NCBI RefSeq assembly: GCF_000403455.2
Contig: NZ_KE159720.1
Span: forward strand, 1 to 64,000
Length of the DNA: 64,000 nt
Reading direction: 5' to 3'
DNA from: Dorea sp. 5-2
Lineage (GTDB): Bacteria > Bacillota > Clostridia > Lachnospirales > Lachnospiraceae
The position numbers and the translations under genes are program-made. Positions 61,861-64,000 of the stretch are shown in pieces (positions within the stretch are counted from its first letter, which is position 1; each line of letters opens with the position of its first letter). The notes under the pieces are model-generated. The model ran no database searches and had not been told where the DNA came from. It saw only the letters and a list, made by a program, of their open reading frames with translations.

Positions 61861-63417
61861 ATGAAGATTCGCGAGTTGGGATTAAAGCATTTTGGGAAAT
61901 TTTCAGACAGAACCATACAGATCGAAGACGGGATCAATATTCTGTATGGGGAGAATGAGTCCGGTAAGTCCACGCTCCATACCTTCATAAAGAGCATGTT
62001 TTTTGGTATGGAAAGAGGACGGGGCAGGGCGTCTGTTTATGATACATTCAGTGTCTATGAGCCGTGGGAGAATCCGAATTATTACTCCGGCTCACTAAAG
62101 TTCGAGAGCGGGGGGAAGACGTTTCGGGTCGACAGGAACTTTGACCGTTATAACAAGAGGGCGGAGCTGATCTGCGAGGACGACGGAGAGCGCCTGTCTG
62201 TTGACGACGGGGATCTGGAGATGGTGATCGGAGGGCTGAATTCCGGGAATTATGAGAATACGATCTCGGTAGGCCAGCTGAAGGTAGAGACGGGGAAACC
62301 GCTTGCGGCAGAATTCAAGAATTATGCTACGAATTATTATGCGACAGGGAACAGTGAGTTGGATCTTGGAAAAGCCCTGGAGCACCTGAAAGAGAAGAAG
62401 AAACAGCTGGAGCGCGAAGTGAAAGACTCACTGCTGCGCAAACAGGCATGGCGGGAGAAGATGGAGCAGGAGGCGTCTTACGTATGGCGGGACGTCCACA
62501 GGCTTGAGGAAGAGTATGTGCGTATTACGGAGGAGATCCGCCACCGCATAGAGAAGGAACGCGCCGAAGAGCAGGAGAATCCGGAGAACAAGCGGATGAT
62601 CGATGAACTGCGCCCGGGCAAATGGAGGATCCATCCGGTAGAGATCCTGGTATTCATCGGAGTCGTGGTGCTTTCGTTCATGGTGATCGCAAAGCCCTGG
62701 AATTATCTGGTGTCGATCATCCTCTCCCTGGTATGCGGCATATACGTCTGGAATCGTATGAAAGTAGGAAAGAAGCAGGAGAAGACGCTTCCGGAGATCA
62801 TACTGGAAGAGATCACGCCGGAGGAAGAGAAGATTCCCCGGGAGAAGCTTCTGTGGGAACAGGCGCACATCAAAGAAGAGCTCCGGGAGAAGCAGACACA
62901 GTACGCCAATCTGAAGGAGCAGCTAGAGGAGTTAGACGAGCTGAGTGATGATTACAGGGAGTATGACAGGCGGCGTCAGGCTCTTCGGATGGCGGCGGAC
63001 AAGTTAAATGAACTCTCGGCGAGTCTGCAGAAGCAGTTGGAGCAGAAGCTGAACGGCAGGATGGCGGAGATCCTGGGGGCTCTTACGGACGGCAGGTATA
63101 CGAAGATCATGATAGAAGAAGGATTCCATATCAGTGTCCTGAAGGAAGGCAGGAGGATCCCGGCGGAACAGCTGAGCCGGGGGACGGTGGAACAGGTTTA
63201 TTTCGCGCTTCGGATGGCGGCGAGCGAGATGCTGTATGAGGAAGAGTATCCGGTGATATTGGACGATACGTTTGCTTATTATGACGACGCGCGCCTGAAA
63301 AATACGCTCAAGTGGCTTGGCGAGAACCGGGATCAGGCGTTGATCTTCACGTGCCAGAAGAGGGAAGAGCAGCTGCTTGATGAAATGGGGATCGCTTATA
63401 AGAAAAAATATTTATAG
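61861..63417 (+). CDS. YhaN/SbcC-like AAA ATPase with membrane segment
   Basis: This 518-residue SMC/Rad50-type ATPase has Walker A GENESGKST, signature SRGTVEQVYFALR (in place of LSGGQ), and Walker B VILDDTFAYYDD. The coiled coil is short, and two hydrophobic segments (ILVFIGVVVLSFMVIAK, YLVSIILSLVCGIYVW, residues about 262-300) lie between the helices where the SbcC hook would be. Such membrane anchored forms are known for YhaN. It works with the upstream metallophosphoesterase, from which it is separated by 9 bases. Confidence 0.85.
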   Translation: MKIRELGLKHFGKFSDRTIQIEDGINILYGENESGKSTLHTFIKSMFFGMERGRGRASVYDTFSVYEPWENPNYYSGSLKFESGGKTFRVDRNFDRYNKRAELICEDDGERLSVDDGDLEMVIGGLNSGNYENTISVGQLKVETGKPLAAEFKNYATNYYATGNSELDLGKALEHLKEKKKQLEREVKDSLLRKQAWREKMEQEASYVWRDVHRLEEEYVRITEEIRHRIEKERAEEQENPENKRMIDELRPGKWRIHPVEILVFIGVVVLSFMVIAKPWNYLVSIILSLVCGIYVWNRMKVGKKQEKTLPEIILEEITPEEEKIPREKLLWEQAHIKEELREKQTQYANLKEQLEELDELSDDYREYDRRRQALRMAADKLNELSASLQKQLEQKLNGRMAEILGALTDGRYTKIMIEEGFHISVLKEGRRIPAEQLSRGTVEQVYFALRMAASEMLYEEEYPVILDDTFAYYDDARLKNTLKWLGENRDQALIFTCQKREEQLLDEMGIAYKKKYL

Positions 63418-63430
63418 GAAAAGATTGGAA

Positions 63431-63482
63431 AAGGCTGTTGCCGCGGCAGATCGATCTGCGCGTTGCAACAGCCTTATTTTCG
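63431..63482. terminator. Terminator, AAGGCTGTTGC type
   Basis: AAGGCTGTTGC (63431-63441) pairs with GCAACAGCCTT (63465-63475); an inner CAGAT/ATCTG and CGCG stem extends it. ATTTT follows. It lies between convergent genes. Confidence 0.8.
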
Positions 63483-63500
63483 CAGGCAAACATTTGACTT

Positions 63501-64000
63501 TTATTCCAAAGGTTCCCCCTGCTTGTATTTGTTCACGGCATAATGGATACGGTCGACCGGATTCAGGATGGTGCTGATGGAACCATCGTGATTCAGGGTA
63601 TCGATCATGAGCGCGATATATTTGCTCATATCACAGTTGATATAATAAGGACGCTCAAGCAGTTCCGGGGTCTGGTAGATCAGGTTGGTGGTCAGGATAG
63701 CGTCGATGCTGCCTTCCTCATACGCCTGGTCGAATTTCTCCAGGCCGTTAGTGAATAACCCGAAGGTTGCGGCGGCGAAGATACGGCGTGCTTTCCGCTG
63801 CTTTAACTGGCGCGCCACGTCAAGGATACTGTCTCCGGAAGAGATCATATCGTCTAAGATGATCACGTCTTTCCCTTCGACGGAAGCCCCCAGGAATTCA
63901 TGGGCGACGATCGGATTGCGCCCGTCGATGATCTTCGTATAATCCCGGCGCTTGTAGAACATACCCATGTCGAGGTTCAGTACGTTGGCAAGGTATACCG
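63501..64000 (-). CDS. prs: Ribose-phosphate pyrophosphokinase (PRPP synthetase), partial
   Basis: The last 166 codons or so of a Prs-type enzyme are visible on the minus strand; the start is beyond the right edge (frame stays open to 64000). Seen: MGMFYKRRDYTKI, NPIVAHEFLG, PRPP loop VIILDDMISSGDSILD, and YQTPELLERPYYINCDMSKY. The enzyme makes PRPP for nucleotide, His and Trp synthesis. The PRPP loop has DDMISSGDS instead of the usual DDMIDTGGT, which suggests a class found in clostridia that differs from the classical PrsA. Confidence 0.85.
   Translation of the reverse strand, partial: VYLANVLNLDMGMFYKRRDYTKIIDGRNPIVAHEFLGASVEGKDVIILDDMISSGDSILDVARQLKQRKARRIFAAATFGLFTNGLEKFDQAYEEGSIDAILTTNLIYQTPELLERPYYINCDMSKYIALMIDTLNHDGSISTILNPVDRIHYAVNKYKQGEPLE

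Noticed and set aside
1..64000. CRISPR array, insertion sequence or intact transposase
   Set aside because: I saw no regularly spaced direct repeats, no Cas genes and no transposase-like frames.

Overview
The window is from a Gram-positive Firmicute, most likely a Lachnospiraceae (Clostridium cluster XIVa) gut bacterium. The evidence is the gene orders gdpP-rplI-dnaB, murB-rapZ-whiA-crh-like and rplJ-rplL-rpoB-rpoC, a 2[4Fe-4S] ferredoxin, two FeoA proteins plus FeoB, VanR/VanS-type regulators, and strong AAGGAGG ribosome binding sites. I cannot name the species from sequence alone.

Positions 1-20374 are the right-hand part of a siphovirus-type (HK97-fold) prophage. From left to right it holds small cysteine-rich proteins and an ArpU/RinA-like late regulator (1-1439), HNH endonuclease, small and large terminase, portal, protease and capsid (1623-7311), head-tail connectors (7333-8761), and tail tube, a gpG/gpGT frameshift chaperone pair, tape measure, Dit, tail lysin/adhesin and a tail fibre (8780-17111). 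Two small membrane proteins and a choline-binding-repeat amidase form the lysis cassette (17153-18878). A three-gene operon on the opposite strand (18927-20060) sits between lysis genes and the right end, where lysogenic-conversion genes usually lie. A detached 3' part of a tRNA-Lys (20329-20374) is the probable attR. The integrase, repressor and replication genes are left of the window.

Next come tRNA-Leu(UAG) and a decayed VanR/VanS pair (20752-21417). The chromosomal backbone follows: gdpP-rplI-dnaB, a MerR-like fragment gene with a palindromic control region, a ferredoxin, a periplasmic-binding lipoprotein, a CNNM/CBS transporter-like protein, and the murB-rapZ-whiA-crh-like operon (in which the usual glmR/yvcK gene is absent). 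A lipid kinase gene, the L10-leader-controlled rplJL genes, and rpoBC come next.

The ferrous-iron operon (42835-46127) has a near-consensus Fur box, a short Fur-like protein, two FeoA, FeoB and a Cys-rich membrane peptide. After it lie a Na+/solute symporter, an M24 peptidase, an HD-domain protein, a methyltransferase and a large membrane-anchored protein of unknown function. Then come a beta-galactosidase with a divergent AraC regulator, asnS, an intact VanR/VanS pair co-transcribed with an SbcD/YhaO-like nuclease and a YhaN-like ATPase, and a partial PRPP synthetase running off the right end.

The observations most worth following are the complete -1 frameshift signal in gpG/gpGT, the repressible-looking operon next to attR, the heptad HxH tail-fibre tip, the HPr paralogue with Glu at position 15, and the truncated Fur under a Fur box.
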